A DNA stretch of 55,646 bases, from NCBI RefSeq assembly GCF_000956505.1, contig NZ_JYIX01000021.1:1-55646 (forward strand), given 5' to 3'. This document shows, in pieces, positions 1 through 10,200 of the stretch. The DNA is from Microbacterium azadirachtae (lineage in GTDB: Bacteria; Actinomycetota; Actinomycetes; Actinomycetales; Microbacteriaceae). The notes under the pieces were generated by a model that worked only from the letters and a program-made list of their open reading frames with translations, searched no databases and was not told where the DNA came from. The translations under genes were made by a program, and so were the position numbers. Every line of letters starts with the position of its first letter. Position 1 is the stretch's first letter.

Positions 1-2
1 CG

Positions 3-479
3 CTGGCGCCGGTCGCGGTCACCGAAGACGGCCTCACCGCGCTCCCCGCCGCGGTCGCGGAACGACGCATCTGCGACACCGGAACCATCCCCGTCACCGT
101 CGACACCTGTGGGAACCCCCTCGACGTCGGGCGGGAATCACGACTGTTCACCCCGAAACAACGCATCGCACTCGCTGTCAGGGACGGCGGGTGCCGGTGG
201 ACGGGGTGTGATCGCCCCGCGTCCTACTGTGAAGCGCACCACATCGATGAATGGGCCCGCGACGACGGCCGCACGGACATCGACCGCGGCATACTGCTCT
301 GCCGGTTCCACCACATGCAACTCCACCACAGCCGACGGCACGTCACCCGCCACCGGAAGGACGACTTCATCCTGCACCACCCCGACGGGCAACGATCCGT
401 GCTGCACCCGAGGCTCCCACTCCGCTACGCGTGGGGAAACATCGACCCACCACCCAAACGAATCCACCCCGCCGCCTGA
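3..479 (+). CDS. HNH endonuclease, C-terminal part (5' end outside window)
   Basis: Open from the window edge in frame 3, ending at TGA 477-479; 158 residues are visible. It carries a complete HNH nuclease module: a Cys-x4-Cys pair (CRWTGC), then the EAHHIDEW catalytic block, then LLCRFHHMQLHH. This arrangement is typical of the C-terminus of DUF222/HNH proteins, which are multi-copy in Microbacteriaceae and often lie near mobile or repeated DNA; the DUF222 part itself is outside the window, so that assignment is inferred. Cellular role is not established for this family. It converges on uppS with a 117-bp gap. Sure of HNH, less sure of the subfamily. Confidence 0.8.
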   Translation: MAPVAVTEDGLTALPAAVAERRICDTGTIPVTVDTCGNPLDVGRESRLFTPKQRIALAVRDGGCRWTGCDRPASYCEAHHIDEWARDDGRTDIDRGILLCRFHHMQLHHSRRHVTRHRKDDFILHHPDGQRSVLHPRLPLRYAWGNIDPPPKRIHPAA

Positions 480-596
480 ACCCACTCCCAAAGAAGGGGC
501 CGGGTCAGGCCGGGCCTGCGTGTCCGCAGCGCGGCGCCGTCATTCCGGAACCGCCGTCTCCGCCGTCGCCGCCGTCGCCGCCGAAGCCCCGCGAAC
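480..596. other. Convergent gap with GCC/GTC-rich microsatellite
   Basis: Gap between the HNH gene and uppS, which converge. Positions 551-583 hold a short 9-bp tandem pattern (CCGCCGTCG-like, about three copies with variants). A CAGGCC-G-GGCCTG palindrome lies near 507-520. No clear U-tract terminator is visible. Confidence 0.45.
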
Positions 597-1406
597 TCAG
601 GCCCCGGAAACGGCGTCGGGCGTATCGACCGCCCCACCGAAACGACGATCACGGGAGAGATAGACCCCGATCGCCCGCCACAGCTCCTCGCGGGAGAAGT
701 CCGGCCACAGCGTGTCCAGGAACACCATCTCCGCATACGCCGACTGCCAGAGCAGGAAGTTCGACGTGCGCTGCTCCCCCGAGCTGCGCAGGAACAGATC
801 CACATCCGGCATGTCCGGGATGTACAGGTGGCGACGGATCGCCTTCTCCGTGATCGCACTCGGGCGCATCCGCCCGGCCTTCACGTCCTCGGCGATCGAT
901 CGCATCGCATCGACGAGCTCGATGCGCCCGCCGTAATTGATGCACATCGTGAGCGTGAGCGTGTCGTTGCCACGCGTCAGCTCCGATGCGTACTCCAGCT
1001 CCTTGATGACGGAACCCCACAGGCGCGGCCTGCGCCCCGCCCACCGGATCCGCACACCCCACTCGTTGAGCTGGTCGCGACGACGGTGCAGCACGTCGCG
1101 GTTGTACCCCATGAGGAACCGGACCTCCTCCGGAGAGCGCGCCCAGTTCTCCGTGGAGAACGCGTACACGCTGAGGTGCTTGACACCGGCCTGGATCGCA
1201 CCGGCCACGACGTCGAGCAGCACCTCCTCACCCGCCTTGTGCCCCTCGATGCGGTTGAGCCCGCGACGATTCGCCCAGCGGCCATTGCCGTCCATGACGA
1301 TCGCGACGTGGTTCGGCACGGCGGGGAACGCCGGCGGCTGCACGCCGGTCCAGTCCAGCGGACGGTACGGGACGGCGTCCTTGTGCGTGTACGGCTTGGG
1401 GCTCAA
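597..1406 (-). CDS. uppS: Isoprenyl transferase (cis-prenyl diphosphate synthase, UppS)
   Basis: Condenses isopentenyl diphosphate onto an allylic primer to make the polyprenyl diphosphate lipid carrier for cell-wall synthesis; cytosolic or membrane-associated. The 269-residue protein has the cis-prenyltransferase signature [12 protein letters not shown] with the catalytic Asp at about residue 39, the basic EGHKAG loop, [11 protein letters not shown], and the C-terminal block [23 protein letters not shown] motif. I place the start at TTG 1406, which overlaps the recO stop (TTGA); the frame stays open upstream to 1601 but that stretch lies inside recO and looks like a shadow. Length fits the family. 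The overlap with recO implies cotranscription. Whether the product is short (C50) or long chain cannot be told from sequence alone. Confidence 0.95.
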   Translation of the reverse strand: MSPKPYTHKDAVPYRPLDWTGVQPPAFPAVPNHVAIVMDGNGRWANRRGLNRIEGHKAGEEVLLDVVAGAIQAGVKHLSVYAFSTENWARSPEEVRFLMGYNRDVLHRRRDQLNEWGVRIRWAGRRPRLWGSVIKELEYASELTRGNDTLTLTMCINYGGRIELVDAMRSIAEDVKAGRMRPSAITEKAIRRHLYIPDMPDVDLFLRSSGEQRTSNFLLWQSAYAEMVFLDTLWPDFSREELWRAIGVYLSRDRRFGGAVDTPDAVSGA

Positions 1407-2131
1407 CGGGTTCCCTCCACGAGCGAGAGCGAGCGGATCCCCCGCTCGAGATGCCACTGGGCATAGGCGGCGATGACACCGGAAGCGGCCGCGGTATCGC
1501 GATCGGACGCGGAATCCACGCGTTCCCAGTCCCCCGCGATCAGGGCGCGGAGCACTTCGATCGCCGTCGAGGGAATGCGTGGGCTGCCCACGGGCGCGCA
1601 CTCATCGCAGACGATGCCGCCCATCTGTGCGACGAACACCGAGTGCGGACCGGGCTTCGCACAGCGCGCGCAATCGTCGAACGACGGCGCCCAGCCCGAG
1701 AGCGCCATGACCCGCAGCAGATACGAGTCCAGGATGCTGCGAGCGACATGCTCACCGCGCGCGAGAGCGCGCAGCCCGCCCACCAGCAGCAGATACTGCT
1801 CGGGCGTCGCCTCGGAGTCGTTCAGCCGGTCGGCCGTCTCCACCATCGCGTTGGCTGCCGTGTAGCGGTCGTAGTGCAGCGCGATCTCGGCACCGTACGA
1901 ACCCAGCGACTCGGCCTGCTGCACGATGTCGAGCGAACGCCCCTGATACAGCTGCACGTCCGCCACCATGAACGGCTCGAGCCGCGAACCGAACTTCGAC
2001 GAGGTGCGGCGCACCCCCTTCGCCACAGCCCTGACCTTGCCGTGCGCGCGCGAGAGCATCGTGACGATCCGGTCGGCCTCACCGAGCTTGTGGGTGCGCA
2101 GGATCACCGCTTCGTCTCGGTAAGTGGGCAT
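1403..2131 (-). CDS. recO: DNA repair protein RecO
   Basis: RecO loads RecA on SSB-coated single-stranded DNA within the RecFOR pathway. The 242-residue protein starts [22 protein letters not shown], the N-terminal OB-fold strand pattern of the family, and has a four-cysteine zinc site C154-x2-C157...C175-x2-C178 in the C-terminal domain. ATG at 2131 is preceded by a weak GGA ribosome site. The gene is divergent from the TRIC-like gene with only 35 bp between starts, and its stop overlaps the uppS start, so recO-uppS form one unit. Size and motifs are typical; no anomaly seen. Confidence 0.95.
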   Translation of the reverse strand: MPTYRDEAVILRTHKLGEADRIVTMLSRAHGKVRAVAKGVRRTSSKFGSRLEPFMVADVQLYQGRSLDIVQQAESLGSYGAEIALHYDRYTAANAMVETADRLNDSEATPEQYLLLVGGLRALARGEHVARSILDSYLLRVMALSGWAPSFDDCARCAKPGPHSVFVAQMGGIVCDECAPVGSPRIPSTAIEVLRALIAGDWERVDSASDRDTAAASGVIAAYAQWHLERGIRSLSLVEGTR

Positions 2132-2166
2132 TCCTCGATCATCCCACTCCCGGGGACAATAGAGCT
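2132..2166. promoter_or_regulatory. Divergent recO / TRIC-gene promoter gap
   Basis: Only 35 bp separate the two starts. On the minus strand TATTGT (2161-2156) is a good -10 candidate for recO with a roughly 18-nt leader. On the plus strand GACAAT (2155-2160) sits 6 nt before the GTG start at 2167, which would give a leaderless mRNA. The two -10 boxes overlap, so the two polymerases should exclude each other. Inferred from sequence only. Confidence 0.5.
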
Positions 2167-2853
2167 GTGACCGAACCGACCTTCACCATCCCGCTGTGGG
2201 CCGATCTGCTGGGCGTAGGCCTGGGCGGCGTGCAGGGTGCCATGTTCGCGAGCGGCTTCCGGGGCGAACGCCGCCTCGACCTGCTCGGCGTCGCCATCAT
2301 CGGCATCATGATCGGCATGGGCGGCGGCCTCATCCGCGACATCCTCCTCGGCCAGCCGCCCGCCTCGCTGCACAGCAACTGGTACCTGCTCACCGCCGGC
2401 GGGGCTGCCCTCGTGGGCATGCTGCTCGCAGGTCTCTTCCAGCGTCTGAACGCCGTGGTCGTCGGGCTCGACGCCGTCGTGATCGGCATGTTCGGCGCGT
2501 TCGGCACGAGCAAGGCGATCGCGTTCGGCCTGCCAGAGGTGCCTGCGGTGTTCATCGGCGTCTGCGCGGCCGCCGGCGGAGGCGTGCTCCGCGACATGCT
2601 CATGGGCCTGCCGGTGTCGATCATGCACGTCGGATCCCTGTACGCGGTCGCCGCCGGCGCGGGCTGCGCATTCATCGTGATCGCGCACGGACTCGGCATG
2701 GGCATCGTGCCGGCCGCGATCATCGGCATCGTCCTGACCGCGATCATCCGCGTGCTCGCCGTGGCGTTCGACCTGTCCCTGCCGGAGCAGCGCGCGCTCT
2801 ACCGTCGCCGCGTCGCCGCCGAGACCGGCATGATCCCGATCATCCGCCCCTGA
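2167..2853 (+). CDS. Trimeric intracellular cation (TRIC)-like channel protein, UPF0126/YadS type
   Basis: A 228-residue polytopic membrane protein with about seven predicted membrane segments and an internal duplication: two copies of a Gly-rich helix pair, [22 protein letters not shown] and then [19 protein letters not shown]. The GGGxxRDxLxG signature repeated twice is diagnostic of the prokaryotic TRIC/UPF0126 family, whose characterised members conduct monovalent cations as homotrimers. The substrate in this organism is unknown. GTG at 2167 is chosen because a -10-like GACAAT lies 6 nt upstream. Its stop codon sits inside the first copy of a 20-bp-period direct repeat, followed by a strong hairpin. 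Confidence 0.85.
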   Translation: MTEPTFTIPLWADLLGVGLGGVQGAMFASGFRGERRLDLLGVAIIGIMIGMGGGLIRDILLGQPPASLHSNWYLLTAGGAALVGMLLAGLFQRLNAVVVGLDAVVIGMFGAFGTSKAIAFGLPEVPAVFIGVCAAAGGGVLRDMLMGLPVSIMHVGSLYAVAAGAGCAFIVIAHGLGMGIVPAAIIGIVLTAIIRVLAVAFDLSLPEQRALYRRRVAAETGMIPIIRP

Positions 2854-2885
2854 AACACGTCCGCACCCCTGAAACACGTCTGCGC
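2847..2885 (+). repeat. Two direct copies of CCCCTGAAACACGTC, 20-bp period
   Basis: CCCCTGAAACACGTC occurs at 2847-2861 and again at 2867-2881, followed by similar sequence (CGCA, TGCG). The first copy contains the TGA stop of the TRIC-like gene and the second leads into the terminator hairpin. It looks like a local tandem duplication. Confidence 0.8.
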
Positions 2886-2921
2886 CTCGAGTCCGGCAGG
2901 TTCTGCCGGACTCGAGGCGCA
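2881..2921. terminator. Bidirectional terminator between TRIC-like gene and leuA
   Basis: Perfect 19-bp inverted repeat: TGCGCCTCGAGTCCGGCAG (2881-2899), loop GTT, and its exact complement at 2903-2921. It lies between two convergent stop codons (2853 and 3000). There is no clear U-run, as is usual in high-GC actinobacteria. Confidence 0.85.
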
Positions 2922-2999
2922 GGCGCAGTCACGCGGACGGTTGCGCCGCGGACGGATCCTCCGCACACGGGGTGACGATGCGGAGAAGCTGGGGACAGC

Positions 3000-4832
<1,833 letters not shown>

Positions 4833-4854
<22 letters not shown>

Positions 4855-4886
4855 CAGCTAAGAAGAAGCAGACCGCCTGCGCGCAT
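4833..4886 (-). CDS. leuL: leuA leader peptide (leucine attenuator)
   Basis: Short reading frame, ATG 4886 to TGA 4835-4833, encoding the 17-residue peptide MRAGGLLLLSCRDESRF with four consecutive leucine codons (CTG CTT CTT CTT, 4871-4860). CTT is scarce in this high-GC genome, so a run of three is unlikely by chance and would make the ribosome sensitive to charged tRNA-Leu. It lies 69 bp upstream of leuA on the same strand and overlaps a stable hairpin. A TAGCAT -10 candidate (4898-4893) lies 6 nt before the ATG, so the leader mRNA may be leaderless. Leucine leader peptides before leuA are known from other actinobacteria; the assignment here is by structure only. Confidence 0.8.
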
Positions 4887-4892
4887 GCGGCC

Positions 4893-4898
4893 ATGCTA
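4893..4898 (-). promoter_or_regulatory. Candidate -10 box of the leuL-leuA transcript
   Basis: TAGCAT on the minus strand, 6 nt before the leuL ATG. No convincing -35 is seen. Transcription would begin at or very near the A of the ATG. Confidence 0.55.
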
Positions 4899-5008
4899 GC
4901 ACGGCGTCATCCGGGCCTCGGGGCTGTGACGGACCTGCGAGAATCGATGCACGCGGATCCGCACGTCTACGAGCGGATCCGAGACGGCCGACTTTCGAGG
5001 AGCAGCTC

Positions 5009-6430
5009 GTGCAGTACATCTCCACCCGCGGTGGCGGGCAGCCGAAGACCTACAGCGAGGCCCTCCTGGAGGGACTGGCCGTCGACGGCGGCCTGCTCGT
5101 CCCTGAGCAGCTGCCGACGGTCGACGCCACGACCCTCGAGTCCTGGCGCGCACTCGACTACGCGCAGCTGGCGACCGAGGTGCTCGGCCTGTTCGCCACC
5201 GACATCCCGCGCGAGGATCTCGCGGCGCTCTGCGCGGCCGCCTACTCCCCCGCCGTCTTCTCGACGCCCGTGCCCCTCACTCCGATCGGCGACGGGATCA
5301 CACTCGTCGGCCTCTCCGAGGGCCCGACGCTGGCGTTCAAGGACATGGCGATGCAGTTCCTCGGCCAGGCGCTCGAGTACGCGCTCGAGCGCACCGGTGG
5401 CGTGCTCAACATCGTCGGCGCCACCTCGGGCGACACCGGGTCGGCGGCAGAGCACGCGCTGCGCGGCAAGGACCGCATCAGCGTCTTCATGCTCTCCCCG
5501 CAGGGTCGGATGAGCCCGTTCCAGCGCGCGCAGATGTATTCGCTGCAGGACGCGAACGTGCACAACATCGCCGTCGACGGCGTGTTCGACGACTGCCAGA
5601 ACCTGGTCAAGGACCTCGCCGGCGACCTCGACTTCAAGAACACCCAGCACCTCGGCGCGGTCAACTCGATCAACCTCGCCCGCATCACGGCGCAGGTGGT
5701 GTACTACTTCTGGGCCTGGCTGCGCGCGACCGACGACCTCGGCGCGGCAGAGCGAGAGGGCTTCGAGGTGTCTTTCGCGGTGCCGTCCGGGAACTTCGGC
5801 AACATCCTCTCCGGCTTCTTCGCCCGGGGCATGGGACTGCCGATCCGCCGGCTCGTGCTCGCCGCGAACGAGAACAACGTGCTGGACGACTTCTTCCGCA
5901 CCGGCGTCTACCGCCCCCGCAGCGCCGCGCAGACGCTCGCGACGTCGAGCCCGTCGATGGACATCTCCAAGGCGTCCAACCTGGAGCGCTTCATCTACGA
6001 CCTCGTGGGCCGCGACCCGCAGCGCGTCGTCGGGGCATGGGACGACCTCTCCCGCACCGGCGCCTTCGACTTCACCGCGGATCTGCCGCGCTTCGCCGAA
6101 GAGTTCGGGATCGTGAGCGGCACCAGCACGCACGCCGACCGGCTCGCCACCATCCGCGCCGTGCACGAGGCGAGCGGCACGATCATCGACCCGCACACGG
6201 CCGACGGCGTGAAGGTCGCGCGCTCGTTCGTGGAGGACGGTGTGCCGATGCTCGTGCTCGAGACCGCCAAGCCGGAGAAGTTCGGCGAGACGATCACCGA
6301 GGCGCTCGGCATCGAGCTGCCGCTGTCGGATGAGCTGCAGACCCTGCTCGCCGCCCCGCAGCGCGTCACCGAGATCCCGAACGACGAGGCCACGCTGCGC
6401 ACGATCATCGAGACGAGCGCCCTGCACTGA
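5009..6430 (+). CDS. thrC: Threonine synthase
   Basis: PLP enzyme converting O-phosphohomoserine to threonine. The 473-residue protein belongs to the longer, E. coli/yeast-type class: N-terminal MQYISTRGGGQPKTYSEALLEGLAVDGGL-type start, PLP lysine K111 in TLAFKDMAMQFLG, the phosphate loop GATSGDTGSAAEHALRG, and FAVPSGNFGNILSGF. GTG 5009 is supported by AGGAG about 7 nt upstream. It is transcribed away from leuA across a 122-bp gap from leuL and is followed by an 87-bp gap, so it appears to be a single-gene unit. No hom or thrB is adjacent. Confidence 0.95.
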   Translation: MQYISTRGGGQPKTYSEALLEGLAVDGGLLVPEQLPTVDATTLESWRALDYAQLATEVLGLFATDIPREDLAALCAAAYSPAVFSTPVPLTPIGDGITLVGLSEGPTLAFKDMAMQFLGQALEYALERTGGVLNIVGATSGDTGSAAEHALRGKDRISVFMLSPQGRMSPFQRAQMYSLQDANVHNIAVDGVFDDCQNLVKDLAGDLDFKNTQHLGAVNSINLARITAQVVYYFWAWLRATDDLGAAEREGFEVSFAVPSGNFGNILSGFFARGMGLPIRRLVLAANENNVLDDFFRTGVYRPRSAAQTLATSSPSMDISKASNLERFIYDLVGRDPQRVVGAWDDLSRTGAFDFTADLPRFAEEFGIVSGTSTHADRLATIRAVHEASGTIIDPHTADGVKVARSFVEDGVPMLVLETAKPEKFGETITEALGIELPLSDELQTLLAAPQRVTEIPNDEATLRTIIETSALH

Positions 6431-6504
6431 TCGACGCCTCGGCCCGCGGAGCACCAGAACGCCACGCACGGCGCAGAGGAGCTCGGCGCGAGGGCTGCGG
6501 CGGA

Positions 6505-6517
6505 TAGTCTGGCTGGC
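6505..6517 (+). promoter_or_regulatory. -10 box of a likely leaderless transcript (DUF2207 gene)
   Basis: TAGTCT at 6505-6510, then 7 nt, then ATG at 6518. The spacing places the transcription start at the A of the start codon, and no Shine-Dalgarno is present. Confidence 0.6.
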
Positions 6518-8308
6518 ATGACGGCTCGACTGCGCGCCCGGCTGCTCGCCCTGCTCGGCGCTCTCGCCCTCGTGCTGGCCCCGCTGCTCGCAGCCCCCGC
6601 CGCGCGCGCCGACACGAACGACTTCTCCTACGCGTCCTGGGATGCGCAGTATCAGCTCAGCCGCGACGCCGACGGCCGCGCGATGCTGGCGGTGACCGAG
6701 ACACTCGTCGCGGATTTCCCCGAGTTCGACCAGAACCACGGCATCGTCCGCGGACTGCCGACCTGGTACGAGGGTGCGCCGCTGGGGCTGCACGTCGTCT
6801 CGATCACGGACGGCGCGGGCACGGTGCTGCCGTACGACGACAGCGAGACCGACGACGGCGAGCGTCAGCTGAAGATCGGCGATCCGGATGCCTACGCGCA
6901 CGGGCGCACCACCTACGTGATCCGGTACACGATGCGAGACGTCGTTCACCGTCCCACCGACCGCGCGATCGACGAGTGGTACTGGAACCTGCTCCCGTTG
7001 AACTCCACGCAGCCGATCGCCCACTTCTCCGCCGAGCTGTCCTTCGCCCAGGACGTGGACGCCGCCATGATCGGCGCCCCCTCCTGCTACGCCGGTCCTG
7101 CCGGCTCCACCACTGCCTGCACGCTGTCCCCCGTCCCCGGGACCGGCGGGTTCTCCGTGACCCAGGAGAACATCCCCGCCGGATCCGGCGTCACCGTCGC
7201 CTTCCCGATGAAGGAGGGCACCTTCGCGCAGTCCCCGGCACGGCAGCCGGATCCGATGACGGATGTGGCGCCGTATCCCGTCGCGGGCTTCGCCGCGCTG
7301 CTCGCGATCGGCGGCCCGATCCTCGGAATCGGACTGCTGCGCCGGAGCGGACGCCGCAGCGGCCGGGGCATCGTGGTCGCCCAGTACGATGTGCCCGACA
7401 CGCTTCCGCCCGTCCTCGCCGCCGAGATCGAGGGACGAAAGCCCGTCGCGGATTCCGCGGAGATGGTGCACCTCGCCGTCCACAAGGCGATCCGCATCTC
7501 GGACGGCGAGAGCAAGCCGATGCTCGAACTGCTCGACCCTTCCTTCGCCCCCGATGCGCTCGACGGGGAGGCGCTGCATGCGCTGTTCACCGGAGATCCG
7601 GTCGGCACGACCCTGCATCTCGAGGTGCCGAACGACGCCCTGGTCGCCCGGCTCAAAGCGCTCTCCGGCTCCGCGCACGTCGCAGCGTTCGAGCGCGGTC
7701 TGCTCGTGCGGCAGCGCTCCGTGCTCGCGGTGATCCTGAGCGTCATCGCCCTCGCCGCCGGCCTCGGCGCGGTCGCGCTCGCGGTCCCCGGCATGGCGGT
7801 GGGCCGGCCCGCCGCGATCGCGACCTTCGTGGTCGGGATCGTCGCATCGGCGATCGCGCTCGTCGCGCTCCTCGTCTCGCTGCCGCGCCGTGCAGTGCTC
7901 ACACCGCAGGGCGCGGAGACGCGCGAGTACCTGCTCGGGGTGCGCGAATACATCCGGCTGGCCGAGGCCGATCGGATCCGCATGCTGCAGTCCTACCGCG
8001 GCGCGGAACGCCGCTCGGACGGCACGGCGGACGTCATCGTGCTGTACGAGCGGCTGCTGCCCTACGCGATGCTGTTCGGCATGGAGCGCGAGTGGGGCCA
8101 GGTGCTCGCCGTGCAGTACGAGCACGACGGCATCACGCCCGGCTGGTACTACGGCTACACGGGCGCGAGCTTCGCCGGATCGCTCAGCGGCATGAACAGC
8201 TCGCTCAGCCCGACCCCCACGCCGAACACATCGTCCAGTTCGAGCGGTTCCTTCGGCGGCGGATTCTCCGGCGGCGGTGGAGGAGGCGGATCCTCGGGCG
8301 GGTGGTGA
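6518..8308 (+). CDS. DUF2207 family membrane protein
   Basis: A 596-residue exported membrane protein of unknown function. Signal peptide about 1-31 (Arg-rich start, Leu/Ala core, ending APAARA), then an extracellular beta-rich domain (about 35-245) with the DUF2207-typical VTETLVADFP and NHGIVRGLP stretches. A membrane helix lies near 255-275, a cytosolic segment follows, then two helices at about 405-455, another soluble domain, and a C-terminal Gly/Ser tail (FGGGFSGGGGGGGSSGGW). This layout matches the family of predicted membrane proteins with low-complexity tails. Gene likely leaderless, monocistronic. No function can be assigned from the neighbours. Confidence 0.85.
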   Translation: MTARLRARLLALLGALALVLAPLLAAPAARADTNDFSYASWDAQYQLSRDADGRAMLAVTETLVADFPEFDQNHGIVRGLPTWYEGAPLGLHVVSITDGAGTVLPYDDSETDDGERQLKIGDPDAYAHGRTTYVIRYTMRDVVHRPTDRAIDEWYWNLLPLNSTQPIAHFSAELSFAQDVDAAMIGAPSCYAGPAGSTTACTLSPVPGTGGFSVTQENIPAGSGVTVAFPMKEGTFAQSPARQPDPMTDVAPYPVAGFAALLAIGGPILGIGLLRRSGRRSGRGIVVAQYDVPDTLPPVLAAEIEGRKPVADSAEMVHLAVHKAIRISDGESKPMLELLDPSFAPDALDGEALHALFTGDPVGTTLHLEVPNDALVARLKALSGSAHVAAFERGLLVRQRSVLAVILSVIALAAGLGAVALAVPGMAVGRPAAIATFVVGIVASAIALVALLVSLPRRAVLTPQGAETREYLLGVREYIRLAEADRIRMLQSYRGAERRSDGTADVIVLYERLLPYAMLFGMEREWGQVLAVQYEHDGITPGWYYGYTGASFAGSLSGMNSSLSPTPTPNTSSSSSGSFGGGFSGGGGGGGSSGGW

Positions 8309-8336
8309 GCCCGGAGTCGCGACGCCGGGCCGCTCG

Positions 8337-9278
8337 TCAGGGGATCAGCGCGACCTTGCCGCCGGGGTGGCCCTCGGCGAGGAAGCGAGTGGCCTCGACG
8401 GCCTCGGAGAGCGGATAGGTGCGGGCGAGGGGCACCACGAGACGTCCCTCATCGGCGAGTCGGACGAGCTCGCCGCGGATGCCATCGCGGAATGCGGTAC
8501 TGGCGGGTTGCGTCCCTGCGATGGCCCCGAAGCCGTGCTCCGCGGCACGACCGGGCGCCGCGATCGTCACGATCCGTGCGCGATCCTCGATCAGGGCGAG
8601 GGACACGTCGACCGCCTCGTCCGTGCCGATCGCGTCGAGCGACGCAGCAACAGGGATGCCCGTACCGCGCACCCGGTCCAGGAGACCGTCGCCATACGCG
8701 ATCGAGATCCCGCCGAACCCGCGCACGCGCTCCGCACCGGCGGCGCTCGCGGTCCCGATCACGCGGACGCCCCGCAAGGCGGCCAGCTGCAGCACCATGA
8801 CGCCGACCGCACCCGAGGCGCCGTGCAGCAGGATCGTCTCCCCCGCGGCGGCGTGCACACGATCGAGCATCTCCGCCGCTGTGGTTCCGGCGAGCAGCAG
8901 GTTCGCCGCTTCGGCGTGCGACAGCGGCCCTGGTTTGCGGAACGCCTTCTCGGCGGGAATGGTGAGCGCGGTCGCATAGCCGCCTCGTACGCGGAACGCG
9001 ACGACCTCGTCGCCGACCTGAACCTCGCCCGAGCCGATCCGGGTGCCGGGTCCGATCGCGAGGATCTCGCCGGAGATCTCGTAACCGATCGGCACCGGCA
9101 GCGCGACGCCGGGCCTCGGCGCGGCGACGTGCTTGTGGTCGGCCGGATTCATCCCGGCGGCGCGCACGCGGATCGTGACCTCGCCCTGCTGCGGATCCGG
9201 AGCCGTTGTGTCGGTCAGTCGCCACCGCTGCGGACCGCCCCAATCCGGGGCGATCCACTGCTGCGCGGCGACGCCCAC
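8337..9278 (-). CDS. Zinc-type alcohol dehydrogenase family / quinone oxidoreductase-like protein
   Basis: NAD(P)H-dependent medium-chain dehydrogenase of the quinone oxidoreductase branch, 313 residues. The N-terminal GroES-like domain includes VRAAGMNPADHKHVAAPRPG and IGYEISGEILAIG; the nucleotide-binding loop is ILLHGASGAVGVMVLQLAA at about residues 149-167. Catalytic-zinc cysteines are absent, as in quinone-oxidoreductase and enoyl-reductase-like members. Start GTG 9278 lies right at the era stop (9280), so it is probably cotranscribed as the last gene after era. Its substrate is unknown. It is probably an accessory addition, since era is normally followed by recO here. Confidence 0.88.
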   Translation of the reverse strand: MGVAAQQWIAPDWGGPQRWRLTDTTAPDPQQGEVTIRVRAAGMNPADHKHVAAPRPGVALPVPIGYEISGEILAIGPGTRIGSGEVQVGDEVVAFRVRGGYATALTIPAEKAFRKPGPLSHAEAANLLLAGTTAAEMLDRVHAAAGETILLHGASGAVGVMVLQLAALRGVRVIGTASAAGAERVRGFGGISIAYGDGLLDRVRGTGIPVAASLDAIGTDEAVDVSLALIEDRARIVTIAAPGRAAEHGFGAIAGTQPASTAFRDGIRGELVRLADEGRLVVPLARTYPLSEAVEATRFLAEGHPGGKVALIP

Positions 9279-9279
9279 G

Positions 9280-10200
9280 TCAGAACCCCAGCCGGCCGAG
9301 CTGCTTCGGGTCGCGCTGCCACTCCTTGGCGACCTTCACATGCAGGCCGAGGAACACCCGGGTGCCGAGCAGTTCCTCGATCCCCGCCCGCGCGGTCGCG
9401 CCGACCTCGCGGAGCCTGGCGCCCTTGCGTCCGATGATGATCGCCTTCTGGCTGTCCCGCTCCACGACGATCGAGGCGTGCACGTCGGTCAGGTCGGAGT
9501 CCTCGCGGGGCGAGATGTCGTCGACGACGACCGCGATCGAGTGCGGCAGCTCGTCGCGGACGCCCTCGAGCGCCGCCTCGCGGATCATCTCGGCGATGCG
9601 GTCCTCGGTGGACTCGTCCGTGACGATGTCGTCCCCGTACAGCGACGGCCCCTCCGGCATGAGGGAGAGCACCTCGTCCGCGAGCACGTCCAGCTGCACC
9701 CGCGTGAGCGCGGAGAGCGGGATCACGGCCGCCCAGTCCTCGCGCAGCGAGTCGACCTCCATGAGCCGTTCGGTGATCTCGTCGCGCTCTGCGATGTCGA
9801 CCTTGGTCACGATCGCGATCTTCTTCGCCCGCGGGTACCCGTCCAGCGATGCGGCGATGCGCTTGTCGCCCGGGCCGACCTTCTCGGTCGCCGGCACGCA
9901 GAAGCCGATCACATCGACGTCGCCGAGCACCTGCCCGACGAGATCGTTCAGGCGCTCGCCCAGCAGGGTGCGCGGCCGGTGGATCCCCGGGGTGTCCACG
10001 ATCACGAGCTGCCCGTCGGGGCGGTTCACGATGCCGCGGATGGCGCGCCGCGTGGTCTGCGGCTTCTCGCTGGTGATCGCGATCTTCTCGCCGACCAGCG
10101 CGTTCGTGAGAGTGGACTTGCCGACGTTCGGCCGGCCGACGAACGTCACGAACCCGCTGCGGTGCGGGGTCGGGGTCTCGGTGTCGCGCTCATCGCTCAT
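9280..10200 (-). CDS. era: GTPase Era
   Basis: Essential GTPase that binds 16S rRNA near its 3' end and helps 30S subunit maturation. The 306-residue protein has G1 GRPNVGKST, G2 TTRRAIRG, G3 DTPG, G4 TKVD, and a C-terminal KH domain containing the GRKGARLREVGATARAGIEELLG RNA-binding helix pair. I place the start at ATG 10200 (MSDERDTETPTPHRSGF); the frame is open to 10392, but that part lies inside the upstream gene and has no family match. It overlaps the cnnM-like gene by 11 bp, so translation is coupled. Confidence 0.96.
   Translation of the reverse strand: MSDERDTETPTPHRSGFVTFVGRPNVGKSTLTNALVGEKIAITSEKPQTTRRAIRGIVNRPDGQLVIVDTPGIHRPRTLLGERLNDLVGQVLGDVDVIGFCVPATEKVGPGDKRIAASLDGYPRAKKIAIVTKVDIAERDEITERLMEVDSLREDWAAVIPLSALTRVQLDVLADEVLSLMPEGPSLYGDDIVTDESTEDRIAEMIREAALEGVRDELPHSIAVVVDDISPREDSDLTDVHASIVVERDSQKAIIIGRKGARLREVGATARAGIEELLGTRVFLGLHVKVAKEWQRDPKQLGRLGF

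Noticed and set aside
1407..1601. N-terminal extension of UppS
   Set aside because: Inside recO; the true start overlaps the recO stop as TTGA.
4921..5008. T-box or other riboswitch before thrC
   Set aside because: Only GGATCC palindromes are seen; no T-box consensus or specifier structure.
4967..8125. Open frame of over 1,000 codons on the minus strand
   Set aside because: Antisense to thrC and the DUF2207 gene; composition is His/Arg/Asp/Glu-rich shadow coding, with no recognisable domain.
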